Below, piece by piece: positions 1-12,034 of a stretch of 64,000 bases of DNA. A program made the position numbers and the translations under genes. Where the stretch lies: assembly GCA_020205615.1 (NCBI GenBank), contig CM035166.1, positions 91,463,706 through 91,527,705 of the forward strand, read 5' to 3'. The notes under the pieces were generated by a model, which worked only from the letters and a program-made list of their open reading frames with translations, searched no databases and was not told the origin of the DNA. Each line of letters starts with the position of its first letter. Position 1 is the stretch's first letter. Source of the stretch: Panax quinquefolius (taxonomy: Eukaryota > Streptophyta > Magnoliopsida > Apiales > Araliaceae).

Positions 1-129
1 TTCATTGAGTTTTTGTTTCGAATTTAGAAAAAGATAATTGTGTAGAATATACTTTGTGGCCCTCAGTTCTACATATGAATTTTGTATCCATAATATACTT
101 GTTAAATTATTTTCTTTTTTATTTTATAG

Positions 130-3100
130 GGATTCTGCTGCTGTCATGCTTTCTGGTCAAGTAGCTGATGGATTCGCAACCATATTTGCTGGTGAATTGG
201 TATAATGGATACCGTGTGTGTGTGTGTATATATTAATTGTCTCTCATTATAAATTTGAGTAAAGGTGCATTATTTTTTTTCATGCTCCATAAAACCTCAT
301 TGCAACATTGTAACTTACCTCACTGCAGTAAACAACTTAGCAACTTAGCAAGAGCTTATTGGTACATAATCTATTTCTTGTAGTTAATTCCATACGTTAG
401 CATCTTTGTAATTTAACATAAAACCACAATGTTCTAAAAATCTCCGCCTAGGCGCTAGCACGATCCTCTACCGTCTCGATTTGGCCGGGAGCCTAGGCCC
501 CCATCTAAACATAATTAGGGGTGAGCATTTCGGTTTAACCGAATGAATAGCTTATTCGGATATATCCGAATACCGAAATATTCCTAATTTCACTAGCCGA
601 ATTACTAACCGAATTTAGCAATAACCGAATTACGAAATACCGAAATGCCGAAATACCGAAATTACTATTCAGTTATTTCGGTATATAACCAAAATTGTAA
701 ACCATTTTCACCAATTTTCATAAACAGAGTACAAAATTTTGTAAAACTTATAGATGAACAAAGTAGAGTACTATTGAAATTTGAAGTATTGATTTCCGAA
801 AAGGGGAAAGCCAAAAGAAACAAATATACCCACATAATGCAATTGTAGTTGGAAACTTGAAATATAATAACACATAATTACACACTTGAAAAGTGCGGGA
901 CCCAAGGTAAGCATCATGATCATCCTCACCAACAAATGTGTGACTATGGTTCATCTTCTCCAAAATCTTGAGTCTTGACATTTTGACCATCACCATGCAA
1001 ACCCAAATCAGATTTAAAAGCTTGCAAAATCAAATCTTCATATGAGGAGCTATTAAGGTCAAAAGGGAGGAAAATATAAGTAGATACCTCGGAGATAGAG
1101 ACGACGACAAAGAGATTAGATCGAGTGAGGCTTAGGCCTGAGAGTATCGAGAATGAAATCGAGATATGAGAAATAAGATGAGAGATCGAGTGAGTCTAAC
1201 TATCTGAGAAGTGAGAGATGAGAGATGGAGATGAAATCAAAGAGTGAGATGACATTTAACCTCACTGATGAGAGATAGAGATGAAATCAAAGAGTGAGAG
1301 ATCGGAGCAGTGTTTTAACATTTAACTATTCAAGTCTTACTTTTTTTTTTTTATTCGGTTATTCGGTTTAACCGAATAACAAAAAATTGAAACCCAAACC
1401 CGAAAACCGGATAAAAATTCGTATATAACCGAATTGTAAAAAATATCCAAATTATCGAAAAATTTCGGTTAAAAAAATTTAATTCGGTTCAGTTATTCAG
1501 TTATATCCGTTTTTTGCTTAGTCCTAGAAAGAATCAGTCATCTACTGCATCGACTTTAATAAAGTCTTTGAATCTCTACAATGCTAATTTGTTAAGCCTT
1601 TAAAGATTTTCTTTTTGGTTAGTGTTCATGGAAATTTAGAATCTTTACATATACTATGGTATTCCCAAAAAGGCATAAAGAGATCTAGAAGGAAGGGGGG
1701 GGTGAATAGATTTTTTAAATCTTCTTTTTAAAGAGATATTAGTTAAACAAGTTAATTGATTGATTAAGCACAACGGAATTGTTTAAGAAAACCCCTTCAA
1801 AGATTATTAGAAAATGCACAGTCCTAAATTTAGTGAACAAATGTAGAAATAAGTCACATATATAAAAACTTAGAGTGACAATATGGAATGCAGAAATTAA
1901 AGAGCACAAGAGAATTTTGAAGAGATTCACAACAAAAAAAATCTCTTAATCCTCAATTCTACTCCGTGAGTATGATATTTCACTAAGGAGGGTGATCACC
2001 AAGATTACAATTCACTAAGAACTTTTATTCAAGTGATTCACAAAGAATTCTTCAAGTCAGACAAACTTGGATTATAAAAGATCACTTAGATCTGTTTAGA
2101 CACCAACAAAAGTTGTTTGTTTTGAGGTGCTGTTAAGTTACTTTAAGGTTTCTATTCAAATGACTTAGTAGCAGAGTGTGTTTCTTGGAATTGTAGAATG
2201 AAGTTTGTATGAACTTAGAGTTTCAACACTTGAACTTGATCGATCGATGTATATTTGATACTTGAAATTGCTGACTTTATATAGAGTTCTCTAGGGATCT
2301 CCCCGTTAGAAAGTTATTGTAGCTCCATTATTACTTGGACGTTTGTCTTTCATCAATTGATTGACTTCGAATTGTTGTCTGCTTTGGATCACCTCATGTC
2401 GTTTTCTTGTGTACTATGAACAGTGCAATAGTAGTCACGTGTCATTTGACTATGCTAAAATAGTTGTTAGATAGAAACTTTGTCGACTTGTCCTTATCGC
2501 AAAATCATCTGAGGATAATCTTAGAAGGTCATATGTTATGGTTGGTGAATTTGTCATAATCTGTCACTGACTTGTCAGACGACTACACTCTACGATTTGG
2601 GCTTCCTTAGAGTGAAATTGTAGATTGATTATTCTGCTCTACTAATTGAGTGACTCTTCGATTCTGGCTCTTCGATTTGGCTTGTACTCTACTGTCTTCA
2701 GTTTACTCTACGATCTTAGAGTAATATTGTGATATTGTCTCTAGCTCTACGATTGTCTTCTGGACAGGAACAATATAGCTATTACAAGAGTTTTAACTTT
2801 ACGATTTGGATCAACTTAACAAGTTTGATTCCTAAGCTAAGTCTTTTACATAAGATTCTTTTCAAAAGGACTTTACAAAATCTATTTGTATGTATAATCA
2901 TCATCAAATCAAATAGGACTAAACATAAGTTGTAGGTACTAACATACTATATGATTTATATAGTATATACAAATAAATGCAATAGAAAGGTAAATAAATG
3001 AGACATAAGAAAACGCGTAGGCCGCCTAGAAAAAATCCTTGGTGCCACCTAGGCGCTAGGTTCCCGACCATAGTCTAGGTGCACCTAATGATTTTTAGAA

Positions 3101-6100
3101 CACTGTATACTTGTACTTGTGGTTTGCTGAACTGAATGGAGGAATTTATTTATGTAGTCCTCTAAAACTTATGGCATGGCATACAATGTTGGAGCACTGG
3201 CTAAAAAATATGTTTACTAATGGTTGAAAATTTGTGCATAAAGAACACTAGTTCATTTTTCTCCTACCTATTTCAAGAAGACTAAATAAGGTGAAACTTG
3301 TTTTAGCATGGTATTGTGTTTGTGAGATTTTATATACCATTATATCTTGCATGACAATATTGTGAAGCTATTTGGTACTTAAAACACATTGAACATGCCA
3401 TTCTTCTCTATTAGTCCTGACTCAAGCAATTTGGTGTCGGAGGTGTGTCCTAAGTATTGGCTGAACAGCAAAGGCCAAATGCTAGTACCTAGAGCTGATA
3501 TTGCGAACACATGGTTCTAGAAGGGGTACAAATTGAACAATCTGATTATTTTCAGTCTCTAATGTTTGTTCTCACACGTGGAAGGGTGTTAACATTGCAC
3601 CATCAGTGGCACTAAATATATAGGAACTAAGACTCTCCTAGGAGGCCTGTGACTTTGTTCCCATTACCTATGTTACACGGACTCGGATGGAGTGTCCAGT
3701 TGGACACGGTATTTTGAAGAGTCCGAAATGGGTCCTCCTCAATTTTGTAGATTTTTTACACTAAAATGAAGTGTCCAATACCCATACCCTTGTTCTAGTA
3801 GGGCAAAGTGAAGAGTCCGTGTAACGTAGCCATTACAATTTTGATGGGTAATTAGGTGGAATATGATTGAAAAGACTTGGTTTGTTCTATCTGCAAGTTT
3901 TACAGCTCCTCAAAATTATGTATCCTGCATTCCTGCTCTAGAATGTTAAACTTTGTTTTGTACTTCTTACTGGTTAGCTAATATATATCAGGAAGGAAAT
4001 TCTCTGCCAAAGGCGCTAGACTTCTAGGATTTGTTGTTTTGTTCCCATGCTCAGAATTGTAAGGATTTCTTTCATAGATTAAGAAGGTGTGTTTCTTTTA
4101 CACCCTAGAAACCAACTTAAGCCCATTTTTCCTTCAAAATTAATTCCACCTTAGTCTCATTAGATATACTCGGAAAAAATAAATCATCAGATATAGGATG
4201 TTAAGGGTGAGGCTATTGCCCGGGACCTTGTTTTATAATTCTTTCAGTCATCAATTAAGTTATCCAATTTGCTAGAAAATGGCCCTTAATACAAGAAGCA
4301 GGTCGTTTTGTTTAATGGTTAATAGTGAGTTCTCAACATAAAGTTAATTTCTTGGTATCTTTTTGATAAAGAATAATTTTAACAAAAATTAAGCACTTCA
4401 ATGTGAAAGGAAGGTGATCTTGACTCGATGTAGTTCCCAAAATTAATTTCTCCTTGAAAGGAACACCTTCAACTCTTGGTGTTACATGTGTGACCCCCCC
4501 TTATGCTTGATGTCTTTTACTGAGCGGCATCACATATTTTTCATTGATCAAAACTTTATTTAGCTTTTTATTTCACGCATAAACTTTTTTTAATTGTTAA
4601 CAGTGGATACAGTCTATCATTAAACTAACTATTGATTCCTTAATCTGTTAGATTGACAGGTTTGGACATTTCAAAATATGGCATGGTGCTGGTTCTGTTT
4701 TAGTTGCCTTTTCATTTTCTTCAGTTTTTGGCGGTTGCATGCCTTGTAAGATCCTTGGGTACAACTCATCCAAGCTACAGACCATAGGTTACAGCTTGTT
4801 TGCTGCGATCTTCAATGTCGGTTGGGCTGCCACTCAAGTTTCACACATGTAATAATTTCTCTGACCAGCTCAAATAACTGAATAAGCAATGCTTCCCTCC
4901 TTCATCCCCCAACCAAGACTAAAAAGAAAGAATTGACATAAAGGCTCTAAGGATATGCATCATTTTATCTTGATATTATTATATTGTGCTTCAAATGTAG
5001 ATTAGGTCTATCCATATAAAGATAAGAAACTATGTAGATCAAGATACTGAATAAAATGTGAAGCCATCCATACCCCTAGTCTTTTGAATAATTTTGAAAC
5101 CCCTTAAAAAGAGTGATTGTTTCTTTTGCCTCTATACCTTTTAGGTCTATGGTGAATTGCATCACACCCAATTCGACAAGCAGAGTAGTGTTGACTAGCT
5201 GTCGCAATGCTTTTACCATGGTTAGTAACTTTTAAATATAATTTTTCATGTTTATGTTTTTCTAGTAGCATGTTCATCGCATTGCTGCCAAAACATGTTT
5301 CTTGTTATCTTTTTGTCAACGAAAATATTGCTTGCAGGTTGCCAATCTCAGCCTCTATGCCGTTGCTCTGGTGATCTTTAGTGTAAGCGCATCAAGGACA
5401 TCTGCTGATGTTGAAAATCAGGTATATTAAATTGCAGATTTAATTTTATTTTTTAGAAATTTGTCTGCGAGACCTTTACTTAGTGCACCATGAGCAGTAC
5501 CGCTGGATAGCATACTCGTCAATTTTCATTGGATGTTGTTTTGTGGGCATATTTCAGCTCGGAACTAAAGAGCCAAGGTTTGTTATATATTTTTAAATTC
5601 CTTCCACTTATTGAGAGTATGTGAATAAATTATTATTCTAAGAAATTAGTCCTTTCATCTGTTTGTTTCCCTAATTATAAAGGCTCTTTTTTGTTGTTGT
5701 AAGTATACTTCAAGTGTATATTTCTTGTGGTCCTACATACATGTTGGGATTGAATGATGTTGGAACTATTTTTCTTCTTAGTGTAGAAATGTCAATAAAA
5801 TATGTGGATAGTTTTTGGGTAAGAAACTTTCTATGCATGTAACAATTCAGATTTACCTATAGATTACATTTAATGTACTAGTCCAATAGTTTTTATGTTT
5901 ATCTCAATTTTCAAGTCAAAATACATAATTTTTTGGGCATTTTGCTTTTCTTTTCGCATAGAAATCTATTGCCCAGCATCTATTTGTAATATCAATTATT
6001 TGCTTTTTGTCTAGACTGAATCAAGGAGATCAGAAAAGTTATGTAAGGATTTCTTGGACTTACTGGTTTAAGAAAGTTTTGTACTACCAAGTTGCTCTTG

Positions 6101-8243
6101 TTTATGTCGTCACCAGACTAGTCACCAATGTTTCACAGGTTTGCAACATTTTCATCTCTTGCTTACTAATGCTGCTCTACTTCAGTTTCCCTTTTAGTAC
6201 GTGGAAGACTGATTAGTTTTGTAAGAATAGCAAGCTAAGGTTTGAACAAGAAATGATGAACATCCAAAGGTTCTTTAAATAGGAATGAGAAGGTCCAGAT
6301 TTTTCAAGATATAGATACAATTTACTATATCTGTTCCTCATAAACTATAGTTTCCTGTAACTTGTCTTTACCTGTTTATCTCTACATTGAGATGGCTTAT
6401 TTGTTTGTTTTCTCTTAATCTTTTTCCTCTTTTCTTTTTTCTGACTCAGGCATTCCTTGCATTCTATGTTATCAATGATCTTCAGATGGCTCAATCTTCA
6501 AAAGCTTTGGTATTTGCACAAACCTTGTCAGCTGAAAATAAGTTGCAATAGTATCTATATGTATGTATGTGTGTGTATGTATAATTGATTTCTAGAAAGA
6601 TATTGTACCCATTGCTGATGAATCATATTTGATCAACGTGAGTAGGTTCCTGCAATCATCTACATTTGCAGCTTCATTGTATCAATCCTTCTACAGGTAT
6701 CGCTTCGACATCTAGTTGTGCTAAAATATATTTCATGCGACTTTTCCCCTATACCTGTTAATATAACCTTGTCATCCACATTGTAGGAGATCACATGGGC
6801 TGGCCAACACCTGAAGGCAATATTTAATGCTGGAAGTGTTCTTTGGATATTTTGTGGCACCGCAATCCTCTTCTTACCAAGAAGTTTAAATTACTATATG
6901 TACATTCTGTCAATAGTTATTGGCATGGCAAATGCACTAATGATGGTACGTATGATAGAAAATCTTGTTTTTATGTGTATTTCTATTCCATGCCATGTAT
7001 ACATCGATTTTACTGCTAGTGTAAACAAGATGAACAGATATCATATCATTACTGTTTAAAGTAGACCAAGTCCGGAGAGAAGTGTATACATGTACAACAA
7101 GCACTAAAACCTTCAATTTTTAAGGGTTTTTTTTGGGTACCTTATATCTAGCCTGAGAAATTCAGAGCATTGTGCTTTATTTTGGCAATTTGAACTAGTT
7201 ATGCTGTTTTAGTTTTGAACCTCAAACAAATTCAACTAAATCACTAAATTAACCTTAGGTCTATTACTTTTGGAAATGTGCCATGGATAGGAGAAGGTCA
7301 TCTGTTATATAGCATAATATATATTACGGTGAAATTAATTAAATGTGATACCGTGAGTTATCTTACTTTTGGTTATTAAAGAAAAGAAAGGAAAAGGTAA
7401 AATAGTTGCACTTAATTTCTAAGCTACCAAATGCATTGTTTTTGAAATTATTAAAATTATGCATCTTTTTGGAGCACAGGTGGCTGGAGTAAGCATGCAA
7501 AGCATTCTTGTTGGTGAAGATCTCAATGGCTGTGCTTTTGTTTATGGATCATTGAGCTTTTTGGATAAGATGTCTTGTGGGCTTGCATTATGGATTCTTC
7601 AGTCATATCAGAGTAATCTTCTTGCCATCTTATTTTCCAAGAATTCAAAATTTGTATGTACATCTGCCCCCTCCCCCTCCCCCTCCCTTTGTTTGGGATC
7701 TGCGTATTCAATTATGTGAGCATATTATTAAATTTCAATCTACACCCCCTATACAACATTATAATTTGATGGATGGAATCTGATGTATCACACTCTGTAG
7801 AATTTCAATCTACACCACCTTTACCAATTACTTATATCCTCAAGGTTAACGTCTTATTTTCCCGTGTGATGATGCATAAATTTACAGTGCTTATATGTTG
7901 TATCACACTATAGAACTTCTAATGGCTATGCATTGGTGGATTGCCCTTTTTTTTTTATTTGTATTATTTGTCTAGTTTCTACACTAAACCTAGGGATTTT
8001 TTTTTTTTTATTTTGAGAACATTCCTTTACTTGACATGGTTTACCTTTTGTGCAGAATCCACAGATACTTTCCCAAAGCTTGAGGAATGTAATCCATTCT
8101 ATTCCTGTTTCTCGGTCACAAGATATGGACTAGGGCTCGTTCCGGCAATTTCTGCTCTTGTTGGGGTGATAGTGACATGCACCATGAAACTCCATCCATC
8201 CGCATTAAACCCTTTAATGGATCCTCTGCTGGCACAATATTAA
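130..8243 (+). CDS. MFSD12-like major facilitator (MFS) membrane transporter, 5'-partial, 11 exons
   Basis: The exons read 130-199, 4652-4848, 5145-5220, 5338-5421, 5498-5577, 6015-6138, 6450-6509, 6646-6696, 6787-6945, 7480-7612 and 8056-8243. Each internal boundary has AG/GT and phases agree, giving 406 residues up to TAA at 8241-8243. Upstream exons lie outside the window. The protein is a string of hydrophobic helices (for example GSVLVAFSFSSVFGG, AIFNVGWAATQVSHM, VANLSLYAVALVIFSVSA). The pattern resembles plant proteins annotated as major facilitator superfamily domain-containing protein 12, related to GPH/MFS_2 cation symporters. By family it is a polytopic membrane transporter; the substrate cannot be read from sequence. 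No stop or frameshift was found, so the gene looks functional. The acceptor of exon 5498 could be three bases upstream, adding one Gln. The first visible intron (4452 bp) is swollen by transposons, while the others are 76-534 bp. Confidence 0.88.
516..1526. mobile_element. hAT-like non-autonomous element, copy 1 (CGGTT/AACCG family)
   Basis: The ends are TAGGGGTGAGCA and TGCTTAGTCCTA, forming an imperfect inverted repeat. Subterminal regions at both ends are packed with TTCGGTT / AACCGAA words. The flanks AACATAAT and GAAAGAAT agree at only 5 of 8 positions, so the target duplication is weak here, but two related copies in this window have much better 8-bp duplications. No coding capacity is seen. 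The centre is rich in GAGATGAGAGA-type purine repeats. Confidence 0.65.
1670..2960. other. Unassigned repeat-like block inside the MFS intron
   Basis: The block opens with a G-run and GTGAATAGA, a motif I have seen in dispersed plant repeats but cannot assign. Its second half repeats the word CTCTACGAT or close variants several times between 2585 and 2815. No ORF longer than 70 codons has recognisable similarity. It is probably a transposon remnant nested in the 430-3101 element. Confidence 0.3.
3668..3829. mobile_element. 162-bp MITE in the MFS intron
   Basis: The ends CTATGTTACACGGACTC and GAGTCCGTGTAACGTAG are inverted repeats with one mismatch in 17. The element is flanked by perfect 7-bp direct repeats CCATTAC at 3661-3667 and 3830-3836. 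There is no coding capacity. Size, inverted repeats and duplication define a miniature inverted-repeat element; a 7-8 bp duplication would suit hAT or a related superfamily. Confidence 0.8.
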
Positions 8244-8335
8244 AGATCAAGAAATTTGCTTGGGTAATTCCTCTGCTTCAGGTGTATACATCAACCAAAG
8301 ATATGCTAGGCCATACAAGTATGCTAATTCGTCGA

Positions 8336-8627
8336 GGGGCTGAAATTCTGGGTCTTTATGCGAGGACCCTATTCTCAGTTCCTAATTGTGTACATTTATC
8401 TTAATTTACACATTAAATACTGGGTCTTCGTCGTGAAGACCATGTAGTCAGTTCCTAATTTACGAGTTCATATATCCTCATGGGGCTGAAATTCTGGGTC
8501 TTCTTCTTGAAGACCCTACATTAAGTTCCTAATTGTATACATTTATCTTAATTTAAGCATTAAATACTGGGTCTTCGCTTGAAGACCCTATAGTCAGTTC
8601 TTAATTGTTACACGTTCATATATCCTC
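8336..8627 (+). repeat. Tandem duplication (146 bp) with four GGGTCTTC/GAAGACCC hairpins in the MFS 3' flank
   Basis: The word GGGGCTGAAATTCTGGGTC occurs at 8336 and again at 8482, a period of 146 bp. Each unit holds two short inverted repeats, at 8350-8369, 8422-8441, 8496-8516 and 8569-8588. The last has an 8-bp stem and a 4-base loop. The block starts about 90 bp after the MFS stop codon and so probably lies in the 3' UTR. Regulatory meaning is unknown. Confidence 0.75.
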
Positions 8628-8757
8628 ATACTGTACACACTGAATGGGGGTTTCATAATGTAAATATTAACATTCTTGCCTGAGTTCATTCAGGCATGTG
8701 TATATTAACTTTTGTAATATTATGTTATCTTAGAGTACTACTGCCCTGCGAAAGATC

Positions 8758-8997
8758 GAGTCTTAGAATATGAGAGAATATGGCACCGTTTTCTATTGAT
8801 CAATATTGGTTTAAATATACATTGTACATGACACTTAATTAAGGTAAATCTAAACAATATCCTCTAATAAGGGAATAGCTAAACAACCTCCTACAATAAA
8901 GGTACAGAGAATCAAATCAAATCACAAATGAAATATTTACAATTAAATCAAATATTATCTACAATTAAATCAAATATTGTGAGGAGTATCTCTAACA
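8758..8997 (-). repeat. Copia-1 3' LTR
   Basis: Near-identical to 25345-25584 over 240 bp, with scattered substitutions. The polypurine tract, in element sense AAGGGGGCA, abuts it at 8998-9006. The pol frame runs into this LTR and stops at 8970. Confidence 0.85.
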
Positions 8998-9211
8998 TGC
9001 CCCCTTAAGAAGGAGCTCCGAGAGGAGAGTCTAATCTTGTCCTTGAGAGAAAGAAATCGAGCTCGCGTTAGTGGTTTGGTGAGGGCATTCGCAAGTTGAT
9101 CTGTTGAGGAGACATGAGAAACACGTAGAGCCCCAGTCTGAACTTGATAGCGGATGAAATGAAAATCAATGGCTACATGTTTCATGCGAGAATGAAATAC
9201 TGGATTGGAAC
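8970..9211 (-). pseudogene. Copia-1 RNase H, C-terminal part
   Basis: The translation contains NPVFHSRMKHVAIDFHFIR and LANALTKPLTRARF, the conserved end of copia RNase H, and stops at 8970 inside the LTR. It is cut at 9211 by the solo LTR and resumes at 12035, where the preceding residues (YDNVSATQLCS) join in frame once the insertion and one GGAAC copy are ignored. Confidence 0.85.
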
Positions 9212-9734
9212 TGTGACGCCCCCAAAATAGGTCTACACAACTCATTCTGAGTCGTCAAATACATGGTACATAATTCAAATACAAACTTAATTTTCACAAT
9301 ACGATAAACGTAAGCTGAGAGTTTTAACACGAATATTGTCTCGTAGACAATGTCCAAACTCAAATGAAATCCTCATTACAATTATTATCACACTATTTTA
9401 TAGAATAGTGATGACTACTATAGCCACCATCTTGGACCATCACTTCATTCCCCGGCTAGTCCTAGCTATATTCTCATTTTCTGAAGAGAACAATGAAAGA
9501 AAAGAGTGAGCTCAACTAGCCCAGTAAAGAATATTATGACTAAGATAATGCATAATAAATTATCCTTAGTCTTCAACAGTATATAAACTGATAGAATACA
9601 ATAGACAACAAGTTTAACTGCAGCGGAACAAGCAATCTATTAGAAGAGTCAAGTAGAGCATGATGTCTACTATCTTCTATAATTTAAAAGTTCATCATCA
9701 ATATTTTATCTCTGTAACACATCTCAATAAATAA

Positions 9735-10060
9735 TCCACATCACCGAATTATTCATGCACTACGGGCCAATGATATTCGTTAGTATCACATCCACGAATT
9801 ATCCATGCACTACGGGCCACAGATATTCGTTATTATCACATCCATGAATTATCCATGCCCTACGGGCCAAAGATATTCATTAGTATCACCAGTGGTCATA
9901 ATCATGCCAACAACTGTCCAATGCACTACGGGCCAATGAGGACTTTCACCACATCATTTGTCTGTAACATAGCATGTCATGATTATACCGATACATAATT
10001 TCTGGTCATAATCATATCAATCAATAGTCCATCTATGCACTTCGGGCCAAAGATGACTTT
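9735..10060. repeat. Degenerate about 63-bp tandem repeat in solo LTR
   Basis: The phrase CACTACGGGCCA recurs about every 60 bp together with ATATTCRTTA and ATCACATCCACGAATTATCC. Equivalent but fewer units occur in the Gypsy-1 LTRs near 36430-36700 and 59580-59790 on the opposite strand. Confidence 0.65.
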
Positions 10061-10562
10061 CATCACAATTTAAGCATAAGGATGATGACAATGATATAAG
10101 AATTCAATTAAGTGAGATCAATGACAAATTTTAAAGATTTATAATTCACTTTATCCAGAGTTCAAGAATGTCCAAATTGTCAACATGATAACTACTTTGT
10201 GGAGTAAAATTCAAGAATAATATTTATGTATCAAAAATAATTTGGATAGAAAAACAATCAATTTTTGGCGTGAATAGTACTCTGGTGAATAGTACCCGAG
10301 TGAATAGTACCCTGTGAATAGTACTGTATGAATAGTACCGTATGTATGAATAGTATACATGAATAGTACTCCGACATGAAAAGCTTAAAATTTAACAAGA
10401 ATGTTCAGAAAAATATTTCAGTAAAACGATACTAGATGAAGTGCAAAATTCAAGGATATTTTACTAATTTCAAGGGGTATAGAAGCAATACTTATCAAAA
10501 TAAGTGTAGAATTAGGAATATGAAATGAAATAATATTACCTACATACTATAGAGTATGGAAA

Positions 10563-10830
10563 AAAATATTATTCCTTACGACTATTGAACGAAGATAATA
10601 TCCCTTAAGAATATTGAACGAAAATAATATCCCTTACGAATATTGAACGAAAATAATATCCCTTACGAATATTGAACGAAAATAATATTACTTACGAATA
10701 TTGAACGAAGATAATATCGTTTACGAATATTGAACGAAAATAATATTCTTTACGAATATTGAACGAAAATAATATTTCTTACGAATACGAAAAATAATCT
10801 CTCTTACGAATATAAAATAAATAATACCCC
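10563..10830. repeat. 29-bp minisatellite in solo LTR
   Basis: The unit ATTGAACGAAAATAATAT + CCCTTACGAAT repeats about eight times with small changes, for example at 10642 and 10671. It is expanded here relative to the Gypsy-1 LTR, which shows only traces near 35920-35960. Confidence 0.8.
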
Positions 10831-12034
10831 TTACCTTAAAAGGAGAGTACTTCTGACTGGTATAGTAGGGATATTCTTGAAGAAAACTTGCACTATTTGT
10901 AACACTCAAAGTTTCCTTAAACTCAAAAGAAATATGCTCAATATTATAGAAGAAGAATTCTCTGATTCTGGTGTGATTTTCATTTCTAAACTAAGCATCC
11001 TATTTATAAGAGAATGGCATGATACTATTTAGGAAATAATCACGGACTGCACAGTAGGAAAAATCACGGGCGTTCGGCGAATTCGTTTGAAAATTTTGAT
11101 TTTACTATGTTGCACTATGCAGCACTATGCAAACACTATACAACACTATGCAAACACTATGCAACACTATGCAACACTATACAACACTATGCAATATAAA
11201 ACAAAAACTGCGATAACTTTCTACCGACGATTTTTTAAAATGAGTAAGTGGGGGTCTATGTAATAAGCCAAATTTATAATAAATACTTCATGACAAACCC
11301 CTTTTATTTATCACAAATCACTTGATTAAACACATTTTTAATCTTTCAACAATTATACATCATTAATATTATAACTCACAGCATTAACAACCAGATCATT
11401 CCCACGAAAGATGGGGCTTTCCGATAAGGACTTCTCCTTATTGGCGCACAATTAAATGACCTAACCCCTTTCCTCGACAGAACTTTCTAGACATTGTTAA
11501 TAATGCAAATAATAATATGAATAACGATGTCGTCTCAATTATTGATTTAATAATATAAAATATTGTGCAGATGATACTGTGACAATAATTGAATAAATAA
11601 TATGAGATACTATGCATCAACTACTGTTGCAATAATTAAATAAAATCGAGTGACTTCTCATGTAAGCATCAATAATCAAAGATATTGTACAATACCGTGT
11701 GCTACTATGCAACCACGCGTATTACTGTACTTTTATCACCGGGTATTTCAACAGTTAACGGTAAAAGTCTTGTCGTTATTTTTATAAAAATGTTATTTAT
11801 GTTACTTTCTATATTCGACAATTATTTCATTGTGGGGTCCACCAATGATTGTGCCGTCGTAAGGATATTCTTTGATAAAACGAATATTCTCCGACCAAAC
11901 GAACAACTTGCTTACTTTGTAAAATTTATAAATATTACCCACAACTATAGCATTATATCAAATCCACACCTTATTATTCAAAATAACATTTAGAGAAAAT
12001 TAAATTTTTATTTATAAAAAGTTGGGGTCTTACA

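Larger units (their letters stand above)
430..3101. mobile_element. TIR-bounded composite insertion in the MFS intron
   Basis: The left end reads TGTTCTAAAAATC followed by CGCCTAGGCGCTAG. The right end is its approximate inverse, CCTAGGCGCTAGG ... GATTTTTAGAACA. This suggests one non-autonomous DNA transposon of 2.67 kb with long imperfect inverted ends. It encloses the hAT-like copy at 516-1526 and an unassigned repeat block. No convincing target duplication was seen and no transposase was found, so the superfamily is open; ends of this type recur in plant hAT-like families. Confidence 0.5.
9212..12034 (-). mobile_element. Solo LTR of a Ty3/gypsy element inserted in Copia-1
   Basis: The insert is bounded by TG...CA and by perfect 5-bp duplications GGAAC (9207-9211 and 12035-12039). 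Its reverse complement begins TGTAAGACCCCAAC and ends GGGGGCGTCACA. It matches the LTR of Gypsy-1 (34648-37237) along its length, including the block with GACGGCACAATCATTGG. There is no internal domain, so the element was probably lost by LTR-LTR recombination. At 2.8 kb it is slightly longer than the Gypsy-1 LTR because of expanded tandem repeats. Confidence 0.88.

Noticed and set aside
748..996. Short reverse ORFs in the MFS intron and the hAT-like element
   Set aside because: No recognisable domain, no splice context, and they lie inside transposon sequence; chance open frames in AT-rich DNA.
10642..10830. Regularly spaced repeats as a CRISPR-like array
   Set aside because: The units are head-to-tail without unique spacers, lie in a plant LTR, and there are no cas genes.
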